Notes: generated by a model not told the origin, from the sequence alone. 64,000 nt of DNA from Branchipolynoe longqiensis (GCA_030323885.1 CM059193.1:90845825-90909824), one strand, 5' to 3'. Shown: positions 1-10,420, numbered from the stretch's first letter. Made by a program: numbers and translations.

Positions 1-58
1 CTCTCAGCCAAGGAGCTGTATAGACAGGTAGGCGTGGGTAGTGTGGTGACATCAGGGA

Positions 59-131
59 GCCTAGGTGGTGTAATGGTTAGCACACTGGCTCGGAATTCAA
101 AGAGGTGTGGGTTCGAGTCCCGCTCTAGGAA
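59..131 (+). repeat. tRNA-Gln-like SINE head or tRNA pseudogene, copy 1
   Basis: The stretch has a D-arm like that of tRNA-Gln (TGGTGTAATGGTTAGCAC), a well-formed T-arm (GTGGG-TTCGAGT-CCCGC) and a partly paired acceptor stem. The anticodon arm does not pair, so this is unlikely to be a working tRNA. It lies in a ~311-bp unit (1-~240) that recurs at 312-~475, including the flank 'AAGGAGCTGTATAGACAGG'. A tRNA-derived SINE head is the likeliest reading. Confidence 0.6.
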
Positions 132-369
132 CACTATTTCCCATTTTCATCACTCCCCACAAGACTGGTGCTGTGACCAGGATCCTGTACAAGCTATGCG
201 CAGTATAGTTGTTGAACCTGCCCTGTGTATGTGTGTGTAAGTGTGTTGCATGTATGTATGTAATTGTAAGCATTACAAGACTTACAATTCCAGGGGGACG
301 AGTGTAGTGATCTCTCAGGCAAGGAGCTGTATAGACAGGTAGGCATGGGTAGTGTGGTGACATCAGGGA

Positions 370-434
370 GCCTAGGTGGTGTAATGGTTAGCACACTAAT
401 TCAAAGAGGTGTGGGTTCGAGTCCCCCCTTAGGC
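370..434 (+). repeat. tRNA-Gln-like SINE head, copy 2 (deleted)
   Basis: This is the second copy of the same ~311-bp unit. Compared with copy 1 it lacks a few bases at the anticodon position, so it cannot fold as a tRNA. The B-box-like GGGTTCGAGTCCC is intact. The shared flank on both sides shows that the whole block was duplicated in tandem. Confidence 0.55.
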
Positions 435-475
435 ACAATCTTTCCCATTTTCATCACCCCTACGACAATATCGTA

Positions 476-1303
476 GTAAATCAGTTCTGTCATAAAGGCA
501 CTCATGTAAACATTCATACAGGCAGGCAGGCATGCAGGCAGTCATAGAGGCAGCCATACAGGCATTCAGACATGCAGGCAGTCATATAGGCAGGCAGTCA
601 TTGTACACATAAAGTATGGACTGGCACTACACGAGCACCACATAGTGTTAACTCAGTTGGCAATCCCTATTGTCCTTTTTTATTACAGATATATCAATCC
701 AGCTATGCAATAAGTCACAGCCATTAGTGGATGGAGAAACCTATTTATTCATGAGGCTCTCTTTGGCCTAGCAATATAGTCCTACCGGTCAATAATAAAC
801 TTAAAATACAGGTGCGAATGGACAGAGTATACAGGTAGCAACAGCGAAAAAGGTGGGTGGTGGCACCACACGCACTCATCCAGCCGGCCTGCAGCAAAGC
901 GTAGGCTAGGTAGACATATCATTGGCCAATAATATAATATTAATCAAATCATCAAATCATCAAATCATCAGTACAATGAACAAGGGGTGATACCCTGCAC
1001 CACCCATTTATATATCCATAATAATTTATATTTTACATATAATTGTGTTTGATTCCACTTTGTTTGGGTTCTTATCAGCAATGCCGCATAAGCTTTGGCA
1101 CGTTGATTGTTTGTTGTTGTTGTTGTATGTCCTAGCAACATCTAAGGTCATATCAGGACGGGTACCGACTTGTGACAGTGACGGGTACCGCCTCTTTATT
1201 AATGTTGCATTGTCAGAGAAAAACCTTAAATTTAAAGAATACAAAAACACTTACCTAGATTTGAAGCTCTGTCTCCTTTATTTATATCATTTTTTTGTGT
1301 AAA
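476..1303. other. non-coding stretch with a short repeat and a SINE scrap
   Basis: No coding potential is seen. 515-605 is a short imperfect array built on AGGCAGTCAT. 930-970 repeats AATCATCA. About 1105-1205 is the tail of the main SINE family on minus (TTGTATGTCCTAGCAACATCTAAGG-type sequence, ending at the GGTACCGACTTGTGACAG segment). The rest is AT-rich. Confidence 0.55.
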
Positions 1304-1765
1304 TACAGTGAAACCTCTCTAGGCAACCACCTCCACATATCGACCACTCACCTATATCGATCGTTTTAAGGCCCGTTTATACTTTTGATGGCGTGTGACG
1401 GTGCTAGACAGCGTTAGACGGCACAACATGGTGCAAGCCAATGCTCCCATTTATACTTTACGTCGACGCTTGACGGCATTAGACAGCACAACATGGCGCA
1501 AGCGTTGACCAGAGTTGATCTATGTTGAATTACCACAGTCAGCGCTTCCACACTTTGCGCACTCCCCACTGTTTTGCGCCGCCACACGGCGCTAACCGGC
1601 GTCACACGACGTCAAAAGTATAAACGGGCCTTTATTTGGGTCCCAAGTGATCGCCCATACAATACCATTGTAACGATAAAAAGAACTCCCTAAACAGATC
1701 ACCTCCTTAAATAGACCATTTAAAGTCGGTCACATGGTTGGTCGATTTAGAGAGGTTTAACTGTA
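1304..1765. mobile_element. pogo/Tc1-like MITE, TA target duplication
   Basis: The ends are CAGTGAAACCTCTCTA at 1306 and TAGAGAGGTTTAACTG ending at 1763, an inverted repeat with one mismatch, flanked by TA at 1304-1305 and 1764-1765. Ends of the form CAGTRAAACCTC with TA duplications are typical of pogo/Tigger-type elements. No transposase frame is present. It is split by a second element at 1369-1631. Confidence 0.75.
1369..1631. mobile_element. nested MITE, PIF/Harbinger-like TTA duplication
   Basis: A 263-bp element sits inside the pogo-like MITE. Its ends are inverted over ~33 bp, starting AGGCCCGTTTATACTTTTGA on each strand, with a few mismatches after the first 20 bases. TTA flanks both sides (1366-1368, 1632-1634), the 3-bp duplication typical of PIF/Harbinger. 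No protein is encoded. Confidence 0.75.
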
Positions 1766-1851
1766 ATCCTGAATTTGGAAAGAAATTGCTGGAAGACCAT
1801 TTCTTCGGCGCTGATAGAAAACAAGTTATTCAGCAAAATAAACATATTTAC
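1766..1851 (+). repeat. dispersed repeat shared with 46931-47012
   Basis: The segment CCTGAATT...GCTGGAAGACCA...TTATTCAGCA(A/G)AATAAACATATTTAC occurs here and at 46931-47012 with modest divergence. No protein domain is recognised. It is probably a fragment of another dispersed element. Confidence 0.5.
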
Positions 1852-2044
1852 CCTCCCTACAAAAAAAGAATGGCGCCGCCTGACTCTTGTGGGAATACTG
1901 CAACGATACAAGATCGGCGCAACACCACAAACCGGAAACGGACACAGCGGAAACCCGCTGATGGAGCAGCTGCCATATTTGTTCCGTAGTTGGCCACCAG
2001 GGGGGGGGGGACTGCTGTCATTCCGACATCCAATCAACAGGCAA

Positions 2045-2215
2045 TTTTGGTGGTTGTGGGGTGGTGGGTGTGTGGCCGTGTGGGGTGTGTGGGTGTGTGT
2101 GGTTGAATGGGTGTGTGGGTGGGTGTACCAGTGTGGATGTGTGTGTGTATGGGTGTGTGGGTTTGAGGGTGTGTGTGTGGGTGTGCAGGGATTTGAGGGT
2201 GTGTGTGGTATTGCA
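2045..2215 (+). repeat. GT-rich low-complexity tract
   Basis: Irregular GGTGTGTGGG repeats with strong G+T bias. The open frames on either strand are repeat translation only. It abuts the 5' end of the chimeric retroelement that follows. Confidence 0.8.
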
Positions 2216-2229
2216 GGTATTGCAGGTAT

Positions 2230-2700
2230 AGCAATACCTCAGGGAATTTGACACCCCTGCCTTGCAGAGTGTGTACACCACTGCCTTGTGGTACATGTTC
2301 TTGACAGAACCGAAGGTTAAGGGAGCAAATCCTAAATAGAAAACCATGTCAATGTGGCAGCATCAAGGACGGTTGATGTATGGAACTCCCAACATCTCCC
2401 GACCAGCCACTCCAGGGACAAATAGTTTTGCGCCTGTCTGGACATGTTCTTGCCATTGTGAGACCTCTATTTGCTCCCGGATAGAGTGCCGCTGGTAACT
2501 TGCAAAAGCCAGCAGCACTTCAACAGTTTTGCAGGTAGCTTTTATGAAATGTACTATCAAGAGAAACCTGAAGCTGAGAAAGACATTAAGACCAACTGAT
2601 GTACATCACTCTCACAGCAGAGAGCTAAATGGAGAGCGACAGTCCAGTAATGAATGCAGTGTTTGTAGCATGGCGACCGACAGCATGATGATGAATGATG
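2230..2700 (+). mobile_element. chimeric LINE-tailed non-autonomous retroelement, copy 1
   Basis: The body starts with 'TATTGCAGGTATTGCAGG'. The 3' part (about 2548-2640) matches the end of the LINE open frame at 38687-39190 (residues IKRNLKLR...SQQR.KW) and ends in a GATGAT run, as in LINE tails. The same body-plus-tail structure recurs on minus at 3480-4575, 35085-35465 and 40108-40628, so the chimera is a family and not a chance junction. Confidence 0.7.
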
Positions 2701-2952
2701 ATATTCTGTGGTGTTCTGTGCTGGGCTGTGCTGTGCTGTGATGTGGTGTTCTATGCTGTACTGTGCTGTGCTGTGCTGCTGTATGAATAGATCAAAACGA
2801 AGGGAAAGGATCAAAGATGGCGACGGTCCCTGACTAGTGGCTCGGCGGACACCAATGTTGCTATAGCGGAAGGGACGTTTTGGTGTGGATTTGGATAGCA
2901 CCTTCGCATTTCGAAACTAAATCTGATAGTTGTGTTGACTCTCTCGTTCCAG

Positions 2953-3055
2953 GTCACTGGGTGCTGGGTGGAATGCTGTGCCAGTTCCACGGAGTGTTTG
3001 GGACGGTCATCATCAACGCGTGGACTTGGATTCTCGCATTGGCCGCCTTTGAAAG
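2953..3055 (+). CDS. opsin-like GPCR, exon with ECL1, TM3 and E-R (first visible exon)
   Basis: The exon begins after a pyrimidine-rich acceptor (CTCTCTCGTTCCAG) in phase 1 and ends at AAAG|GTACAC in phase 2. It reads HWVLGGMLCQFHG, then a hydrophobic helix, then ALAAFER. From the TM3 cysteine through E-R and the next residue, spacing equals bovine rhodopsin (27 positions), with G114 and T118 equivalents kept. Rhodopsin's Glu113 counterion position is His here. After splicing, the motif becomes E-R-F instead of E/D-R-Y. The cysteine should pair with the one in the last exon. TM1-TM2 exons were not found in the first 2.9 kb and probably lie upstream. Class A GPCR is well supported; opsin-like is supported by spacing; ligand unknown. 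Confidence 0.85.
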
Positions 3056-3109
3056 GTACACCATTCGGAACATTTAATTTTTAAGGGGGGCGTAAACATT
3101 TTTTTGTCT

Positions 3110-3300
3110 GGATCCAATCGAAGAGTTCAGGCAGAAAACCTAATAAAAACCACATTGAGAAAACCATTGGAATCAAATCTTCAAAAGGTCTTTTTTTTTT
3201 TACATTCATATTGTTCGTTCATTGCTCCATAACCATTTAATAAGAAGTTGGATTAATGAGAATTATTAAAAGTACCATCAAGTAAAAATCTCACGTCAGG
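3110..3300. repeat. dispersed AT-rich repeat, similar to 53610-53820
   Basis: Shared blocks include 'TCAAATC(T/C)TCAAAAGGT', 'ATTGCTCCATAAC(C/T)ATTT' and a late 'TTCTGCCCTTGAACTC / TTGTGCCTGAACTC' segment. The element is non-coding. It lies in the GPCR intron right after the TM3 exon. Confidence 0.5.
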
Positions 3301-3484
3301 TGGACTTACAGGATTCTGCCCTTGAACTCCTACAGGATTCTGCCCCATAACTCCTCAATCTTTCGCCAGTGCCAAGGCACCGGTCTTCCGGCTATGCTTA
3401 GCTTACGTCACTTAAACTATTTAATTACAAGAACAATTTTAAGATGTAAAATATTATTACATTCAGCGAATTAAGTGATTGTGG

Positions 3485-3806
3485 TATCATCATCATCATG
3501 CTATCGGTCACGATGAGACAAAGACTGCTTTCATTACTTTACTGCCGCTCTCCATTTAGCTCTCTGCTGCCTCCAAAAGTGTTGAAGTGCTGCTGACTTT
3601 TGCAACTTACCAGCAGCACTCTCTCGGGGAGCAAATAGAGGTTTCACACTAGCAAGAACATGCCAAGACAGGCGCAAAACTGTCCCTGCAGTGGCTGGTC
3701 GGGAGATGTTGGGAGTTCCATACATCAACCACCGTTAATGCTGCCACAGTGACATGGTTTTCTGTTTAGGGTTTGGTCCTTTAGCCTTCAGTTCTGTCAA
3801 GAACCT
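3485..3806 (-). mobile_element. chimeric LINE-tailed retroelement, copy 2, 3' part
   Basis: A minus-strand copy beginning (its 3' end) at the CATCATCATCATG run. The LINE-derived tail is shorter here than at 40108: it jumps from the CTCTCTGCTG stretch straight to the body. The body is cut at 3806 by a foldback element and resumes at 4489. Confidence 0.75.
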
Positions 3807-4488
3807 GGGCCCATATTCATGGGCTTGGGTTAGGGCTGTAACTGCGGCTAGTGGTATCCCACCCGGCTAACGTTAGAAAATCCGCATTCATGAGCCGGTG
3901 CCAGAGCTAACCGCGGAGCGTAACCTAGGCTAAGCTACCCCAGTTTCAAATCACGGGTAACTGCTAGACGCGCCGGTTAGTGTGCGTGTATGGGTCTCAA
4001 TCTATTCAATGCTATCGTATTTAACATAATTACATACGCCATAAGTGAAATTTTATCAATTTAACCCTAAATTCGAACCGATATTAATGCTACCGCCGCA
4101 TTGGCGGCGTTATGCATATTGTCGAATCGACGAATGTAAAGTAAACAAATCGCTGCCACTGCAGCGACATCGATATCCATACTGTCGACGTCAAGTAAAA
4201 ATGGCCGCCGCCGTCGCCGCCGCATCGGCGGGAATTTCTTACGCCCAAATCTATTAAATGCTGTCATATTTAACAGAATTACATACGCAATAAGTGAAAT
4301 GTTATCAATTTAACCCTAAATCCGAAGCGAAATTCACGCCGCCGCCACCGCATTGGTGACGTTATTCATATGGTCGACTGGAGGGAATTCCCAAATCTAT
4401 AAATAAACTCACGGTTAGCTGTCCGTGGCGGCTTGGACACTGGTGAATACGACTTGACCTATTTCTCCAACCCGCGGATACGGGCCCG
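3807..4488. mobile_element. foldback element copy A (GGGCCC...ATTC ends), inside copy 2
   Basis: 682 bp bounded by GGGCCCATATTCATG and, in reverse, GGGCCCGTATCCGCG. It contains long G-C-rich hairpins such as GCCGCCGCATTGGCGGC and repeated 'AATCTATTAAATGCTGTCAT' blocks. The uninterrupted target (GAACCTGTACCACAAGG) is visible at ~35389 and ~40540, which fixes both edges. No target duplication longer than a base or two is evident. There is no transposase. Confidence 0.8.
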
Positions 4489-4575
4489 GTACCACAAGGC
4501 AGTGGTTTACAACTCTGCAGGGCAGGGGCGTCAAACTCCCTGAGGTATTGCAATACCTGCAATACATGCATACCA
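4489..4575 (-). mobile_element. chimeric retroelement copy 2, remaining 5' part
   Basis: Resumes exactly at GTACCACAAGGCAGTGG and continues through the 'TATTGCAATACCTGCAATAC' segment that forms the 5' end of the family. With 3485-3806 it makes one element interrupted by the foldback. Confidence 0.8.
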
Positions 4576-5114
4576 GGGGTTGTGGTATACTTAGTCGGAA
4601 TCTCACATTCAATGTGTGCTTTGACACGTTGTTGGTGTTTTAGGTCAGCTTATAAGTTATAAGCAGGATTATGTTGGTATAACCTGAGTTTTGGTACTAT
4701 ACAAATTGAGCTAAGTGAATGGTTGCAATGTATCTAGTTTGTAACAAGCTTTTAGTGTGTGCATTAGTATTGGACAGTCTGGATTTGAGCGAAAAAGCTA
4801 AGGGATGTATGAAAGGATTTGTCGGTTAAAATGATAGGACCGATATGTGTAGATTTATTAGTACAGTGGTGCTCATTGTCAGTGCCTGCTTGTATGCAAA
4901 ATGAATGTCGGAGCTGGGCCATGAAATCCATTTGGGATGAGCGAGCATTAGGGGCCCAGTACATTGGTTTGCCCGTCAGGGTGTGGGGGTGGAGGGGCTG
5001 GGGGGGGGGCTAAAATATTCCTAAAAGGGCTCTCTTAGTGGAGACTTATTCCCATAGGCAGAGTACGGTTTCTATCCCATGACACCATGTTGCATTCTGG
5101 GTACTCAATTCGCC
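4576..5114. other. intronic stretch without recognised features
   Basis: No protein-like frame or repeat edge is recognised. There is a short G-run near 5000-5010. Confidence 0.4.
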
Positions 5115-5476
5115 AGACGGGATGGCCGAATGAGTTGAGCGTCTGTCTCCCATTTTGATAGATCGTGGGATTCGAATGGTTCGAACCCCGGTCGATTTAA
5201 AGCACTGACTTTAAAACTTGATACTTGTCGGCTTCCTATCCAGGTGCTCGACATTAATAGGATAGGGCAAGTAGGACTGGTTGGCTCAGTCTCAGGATAA
5301 TGTGACTGAGTGGGATATCAGGTCATGGTACTGGCAGCCTGGTTTCCCAGCCTGGTTTGGGCAGCACTATAAAGTCACCAACGCCATGACCGCGTACTGG
5401 CACAATTAAGTCGGTGACCGTCCTGATTTGACCTTAGATGTTGCCAGGACGTAAAACTCCAACAACCAACCAACCA
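5115..5476 (+). mobile_element. main tRNA-headed SINE family, near-complete copy
   Basis: It starts with a tRNA-like head (GGATGGCCGAATGAGTTGAG as A-box region, GGTTCGAACCCCG as B box). The family body follows: 'GATACTTGTCGG', 'ATAGGGCAAG', 'GTGACTGAGTGGGATATC', 'CTTAGATGTTGCCAGGACG' and the terminal (AACC)n run. This is the best reference copy for the ~20 family fragments listed here. It lies in the GPCR intron. Confidence 0.8.
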
Positions 5477-5662
5477 ATTCGCCGCGATCGTGAGGCAGAC
5501 ATGCGCTCCTGACTGTGAGAGTCTCTCGCCACCTGGTGGCGGAAGTGGAATATGCCTGCAATACTCTTGCACTTAGCGCCGACACCTGAAACCCTCCATG
5601 TGATCGGCTAAGATACCCACGTGACCAACATGACGCACGCAATCCATTACTGACCGGACACA

Positions 5663-5942
5663 GTGGCGGCCTAATTGGTAGAGCGCAGGTTTCCTATGCG
5701 GCAGGTCGGGAGTTGGAATCCCAGCCGAGTCAAAGCAATGACTTATAAAATTGATACTTGTCGGTACCTAACCTGGCATTAATAGGGTAGGACAAGGACT
5801 GGTTAGCACAGTATCAGGATAATGGGACTGAGTGGGATATTGGGTCATGGTGCCAGTGGCCTGGTCTCCCAATGGGCCAGCACTATAATGTCACCATGAA
5901 TGCGCACTGTCAGAAGGTGGTTCCCATCCTGATATGACCTTA
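5663..5942 (+). mobile_element. main SINE family, 3'-truncated copy
   Basis: The head GTGGCGGCCTAATTGGTAGAG with a weak B box (GGAGTTGGAATCCCAG) is followed by the family body. The copy stops at the 'GATATGACCTTAG' segment, where the molluscan-type SINE below begins. Confidence 0.75.
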
Positions 5943-6245
5943 GTAAAGCTTGTTTCATTTATATTAATAATAACGGCTCTAGAGCACATTGATTTTCATA
6001 TCGGTTATTGGACGTAAAAACATATTTCTGGCATATTTCTTTGGATGAAACCTGCTGCCACCGCCACATACGCTACTCCTTCAGATAAGCAGCGAGGGAT
6101 CTTGTATATGCACTTTCCCACATATGGTCACAGCACATATAACAACCTTTGATGAACCAGTTGTGGACCACGGGTTGGAACGGAAAATAACCCAAACTGC
6201 AAATGGGTCCACTAAGCAGGATCGATGGGATGATCGACACCTTCA
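5943..6245 (-). mobile_element. molluscan-type SINE with conserved body
   Basis: Read on minus it has 'AGTGGACCCATTTGCAGTTT', 'GATCCCTCGCTGCTTAT', 'GCAGCAGGTTTCATCCAAAG' and a tail ending near 'AAATGAAACAAGC'. The same order is seen at 36640-36890. I recognise this layout from dispersed SINEs of gastropods and bivalves, the main basis for calling the source a mollusc. Confidence 0.7.
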
Positions 6246-6929
6246 AAGGTGGACACTCTAGCGCTGTCAGGAGGTTCGTCTGACTGTAGTGTTGCTAGGA
6301 CGTAAAACAACAATGAACAACAATCACTGCACCACTCATGTTACTCTTAAATTAGTATTATTCCTTTAAATGGCTGTAATTCCATTAATGAGTTGGGGAA
6401 AGAATGACAGGAAAGTGGGAGTGCAGGTAAACCGAACATTTAATGATGAGTTTGTGTGGACGAAAACCGAGAAGGTTCTAAGGGGAATGTAGATAAAAGA
6501 TTCACCCGGTTCTTGTAGTATACGGGTGAAGGACAACGTAGTGTAAATACGGGCGAAAATAGGTTTAGTATGGAACATGAAGTAGAAACTGTGGCTCCAG
6601 TATCAAATGGCTACCCATATAGGCACAGAGTTGGTGAAATGGGAGAGAATGCAAAAAAGACAAGATGGCAGCCACAGAACGCCGTCGATTTCACTTTTAA
6701 GTCTTATTAAACTAGATATTATATTATATCTTTCAACTCAAAGGTAGCGGGCTATCAATAAGACATATGTAAAGAATAACTGTTGCTTCTTAGATTGTGA
6801 AGTTAGGCTCTGATTTCCTTAACCCGCTTTTTCGAACGTTTTTATATAGGGTTGGTATTCACCCATGTACTGCGACTGCGAGTACCGAGGGAATCCTTTA
6901 TCTAAGGGGAATGGCAATAATAGGAATCT
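6246..6929. other. intronic stretch with MITE-like scraps
   Basis: About 6660-6790 (GATGGCAGCCACA...GTAGCGGGCTAT) resembles 25150-25280, so both are copies of an unnamed AT-rich dispersed repeat. Nothing coding is seen. Confidence 0.4.
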
Positions 6930-7140
6930 AAATAAGCTGTTATGGTTGTCGGGTCTTGTTTTACGTCCTAGTAACCTTCTAATGTCATATAAGGATGGGT
7001 ACCAACTTACGACAGTGAGCAGTCATGGCAACTTTATAGTGCTGCCCCACTGGGAAATCAGGCCACTAGCGCCATGACCCAATATCCTACTCAGTCACAT
7101 TATCCTGACACTGTGCTAACCAGTCCTTGCACTATGCTAT
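6930..7140 (-). mobile_element. main SINE family, tail half
   Basis: Minus-strand body from the 'TTACGTCCTAGTAACCTTCTAA' end to the 'CAGTCCTTGCACTATGC' region. The tRNA head is missing. Confidence 0.75.
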
Positions 7141-7156
7141 TATTATGTGTATAAGG

Positions 7157-7597
7157 TGACTGGGCTCACGCAGCCAGCCAATCAGAAACCTCTGCAACCG
7201 GGGAGGGGCGCCTGTCACTCAGCCCCAGGGCAGGTGGTGTCCCTAATGTATGCAGAATGGCTCGGTGTGCTTACCCAGCGGTCCCGTGATAACAAGTAGT
7301 CGCCATATAGTTACAATAAACATTAATATGTGTTTCCGCTCCACTTACACTCTTCCTGATGCTTAAAGGGACAATTCTGTAATTAGTAACAGCATCTTCA
7401 ATCCGGACATCACATCGCAATCACGGTCACTGCGCGCCATAACATTTCCACATAGTTATTTATATGTCACACAGCAAGTGGGCACCCATTGCATCGCTAT
7501 TACATAACAATGGTCCCCAACTCCATCGCCTGAGATATTAATATGATTCCAAGCTCGTCTACCATGACAGAAAGACCGTATATTTTTACACAATGTT
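7157..7597. repeat. ~440-bp dispersed repeat, paired with 30109-30525
   Basis: The two copies share most of their length, from GTGACTGGGCTCAC to ATATTTTTACACAATG, including an AATAAAC or GTAAACAATAA region and 'GTTATTTATATGTCACACA'. Each is followed at once by a main-family SINE segment. A solo LTR or a SINE-linked composite are both possible; no diagnostic end is seen. Confidence 0.65.
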
Positions 7598-7690
7598 AAG
7601 TCATTGGTTTGACTCGGCCACGCTTTCGAATCGCACAACCTGCCACCAGGGGGGAAGTGGATGCTCAACTCATTTGGCCATCTCGCCTGT
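7598..7690 (-). mobile_element. main SINE family, head fragment
   Basis: Minus-strand tRNA-like head only: TGACTCGGCC...TCGAATCGC, then the A-box region ending in CATTTGGCCATC. Confidence 0.6.
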
Positions 7691-7744
7691 ACATAGGTAG
7701 AATGTAAGCCATGGGCAGTTGGATCCGAAAATGTGTGATAGTAG

Positions 7745-8085
7745 CTGGTTTGTTTGTTGGTGTTTTACACCCTAGCAACATCTAAGGTCACATCAGGATA
7801 GCTACCGACTTGTAACAGTACACACTCATGACAACGTTATACTACTGCTCCACTGTGAAATCAGGCCGCCGGCACCATGACCCAATATCCCACTCAGTCA
7901 CATTATCCTGTCACTGAACCAACCACTCCTTCCCCTATCCTATTAATGCTGAGCGCCAGGCTTGGAAGCGACAAGTATAAATTTTTAATAAGTCATTGGT
8001 TTGACTCGATCGGCAACCGAACATTCGATCTCCCACAGGCGAGGCCCGCGCTCTACCGATTCGGCTACCGCGCCCGGGCGGGATA
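7745..8085 (-). mobile_element. main SINE family, full-length copy
   Basis: Runs from the TTTACACCCTAGCAACATC end through the body to the tRNA-like head (CTCTACCGATTCGGCTACCG on plus). Both the head and the tail are present. Confidence 0.8.
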
Positions 8086-8179
8086 GTAGCCGTAACAGAT
8101 TGCTGGGAGATAAGACACCAGTAAACCATGGGAGTTAGTTGCAATTGCACCACCACCCCTTCTTCAATGGTAGCCACCA

Positions 8180-8901
8180 GGGGCCATATGCACCAATCGG
8201 AGTTAGAGCCTTAACAGCGGTTTGGGTATCTCCACATGGCTAACTGTGGAAAATTGGTATGCGCCAGCGCTAACCACGGACCGTAGCCTAGGCTAAGCTA
8301 CCCCAGTTTCAAATCAGGTTTAACTGCTAGCCGGGGCGGTTAGTGTGCCTGTATGGGTCTCAATCTATTGAATGCTATCATATTTAACAGAATTACATAG
8401 GCAAATCGTGAAATTTCATTAAATTAACCCTAAAATCGAAGCGAGATTAACGCTGATGCCGTACCGGCGGCGATATTAATATTTTCGAATCGACGAATGT
8501 AAAGTAAACAAACCGCCTCCTCCGCAGCGACGTCGATATCCATAGTGTCTCGGTAAACTAAATATGGCCGCCGCCGAATCGGCGGCTATATATTAGCCCA
8601 AATCTATTAAATGTTGTCATATTTAACAGAATTACATACGCCATAAGTGAAATTTAATCAAATTAACCCTAAATTCGAAGCAATATTAAAGCCGCTGCCG
8701 CATTGGCGGCGTTATTCATATCGTCGACTGGAGGGAATTCCCAAATCTATAAATAAACTCACGGTCAGCTATCCGCACCGGCTAAAACATTGGCGCATAC
8801 CAGTTTATCTTTTTTGCGGACCCCCCGCTACCCAGAGATAGTTAACCGAAGCTAGCGTTTAGCTCCGGTTAACGTTGGCACAACTTGGTGCATACGGCCC
8901 C
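8180..8901. mobile_element. foldback element copy B
   Basis: Bounded by GGGGCCATATGCACCAA and its inverse (TTGGTGCATACGGCCCC). The interior matches copy A: GGCTAAGCTACCCCAGTTTC, 'GTAAAGTAAACAAA' and GCCGCCGCCG hairpins. It abuts copy C directly, with one base between the ends. Confidence 0.75.
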
Positions 8902-9680
8902 TGGGCCCGTATTCATGTGCACCAACACAGCCAGGCCTTAACCATGGCTAGGGTAGCTCCACCCGGCTAACGGTGGAAAATTCTTATTCATGTGCCGGTG
9001 CCAGCGCTAACCGCCGACCGTAGCCTAGGCTAAGCTACCCCAGTTTCAAAACATGTTTAACTGCAAGCCCCGTCGGTTAGTGTGGCGGCCGCCGATACAT
9101 TACAGCCAAATCTATTCAATGCGATCATATGTAACAGAATTACATACGCAATAAGTGAAATTTGATCAATTTAACCCTAAATTCAAACCGATATTAACGC
9201 CGCCGCCGCATTGGCGGCGTTATGCATATTGTCGAATCGACGAATGTAAAGGAAACAAATCGCCGCCGCTGCTTCAACGTCGATATCCATACTGTCACAT
9301 ATCAACAAAACACACATTGCCGCCACCATCGCCGCTTTCGCCGCCGCCGCTGAATCGGCAGCAATATATTAGGCCCAAATCTATTAAATGCTGTCATATT
9401 TAACAGAATTACATACGCCATAAGTGAAATTTTATCAATTTAACCCTAAATTCGAACCAATATTAATGCCGCCGCCGCATTGGCGGCGTTATTCATATTG
9501 TCGAATCTATGGATTTCCCAAATCTATAAATAAGTACATGGTTAGCTATACGCCCCGGCTAGTACATTAGTGCATACCACTTGACCTATTTCTCCAACCC
9601 GCCGCTAGCCACGGATAGCTACCGCAGAGCTAGCGTGTAGCACCGGCTACGCCTGGCACCACTACATGAATACGGGCCCA
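8902..9680. mobile_element. foldback element copy C
   Basis: Bounded by TGGGCCCGTATTCATG and its exact inverse CATGAATACGGGCCCA. It has more internal repetition than A or B: the 'AATCTATTAAATGCTGTCAT' and 'GCCGCCGCATTGGCGGCGTT' blocks each occur more than once. B and C in tandem imply insertion of one beside the other. Confidence 0.8.
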
Positions 9681-9827
9681 GGTGGCGTGTCAGGCCGTAT
9701 AATAAGAGCAGTCTGCAGATCCCTCTGCCCGTGACCTAATTACCATCCCTTCACGTCAGTCACGTGATGCATGACCTGGATATGACCTTCGTCATGACGC
9801 TAGCCATTGTGAGGTCTCAGGGATGGT

Positions 9828-10262
9828 CTATACCTTCCCCCCCACCATCTCCACCACCCCCCCCCCCCTTCCGGCGGCTCCCATCGTCCCTCCCCCATCT
9901 TGCCCCTCCCGCCTCCACCCTCTCCGCCTCCCCCTCCCCCTCCCCCTGCCCATCATCCCTCTCCCTCCCGCCCCCTCTCACCCTTTCCTGTCATCCCCTC
10001 TCACACTCCCTTCTGGCTCCCCTCGCTCCTCCCCCATCCTTCCCCTCGCCCCTCACCCCACCCATACGCCACTAGTTCCCCCTCCCCCTGCCCATTATTC
10101 CTCCCCCTGCCCATTATTCCTCCCCCTGCCCATTATTCCTCCCCCTGCCCATTATTCCTCTCCCTCTCGCCCCCTTCTCACCCTTTCCTGTCATCCCCTC
10201 TCACCCTCCCCATCCCCTCACCCTCCTGGTCCCCTCTCCCACGCTCCTATCTTCCCACGTGT
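9828..10262 (+). repeat. C/T-rich tract (CCCTCCCCCTCC)
   Basis: A ~430-bp pyrimidine-rich tract with four near-perfect copies of 'CCTCCCCCTGCCCATTATT' at 10080-10160. All frames encode only Pro/Ser/Leu repeats. A purine/pyrimidine triplex-prone tract is possible; no gene is seen. Confidence 0.8.
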
Positions 10263-10304
10263 CACTAGTTAGCATAGCACGTGGAATTAATAGGTTACAA
10301 CCAA

Positions 10305-10420
10305 GTACTGGCTTGCACAGTATCAGGTAATTGTGATCGAGTGGGATACTGCGTCATGGTACCAGCGGCTCGGTCTACCTCTGAGGCAGCACTATGAGGT
10401 CTCCATGAATGAATCACAGA
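10305..10420 (+). mobile_element. main SINE family, body fragment
   Basis: Contains 'CAGTATCAGGTAATTGTGAT' to 'GCAGCACTATGAGGTC', equivalent to the middle of the reference copy at 5115-5476. Confidence 0.6.

Noticed and set aside
59..131. Functional tRNA-Gln gene
   Set aside because: The anticodon arm does not pair and the first acceptor pair is mismatched; the copy at 370 is deleted.
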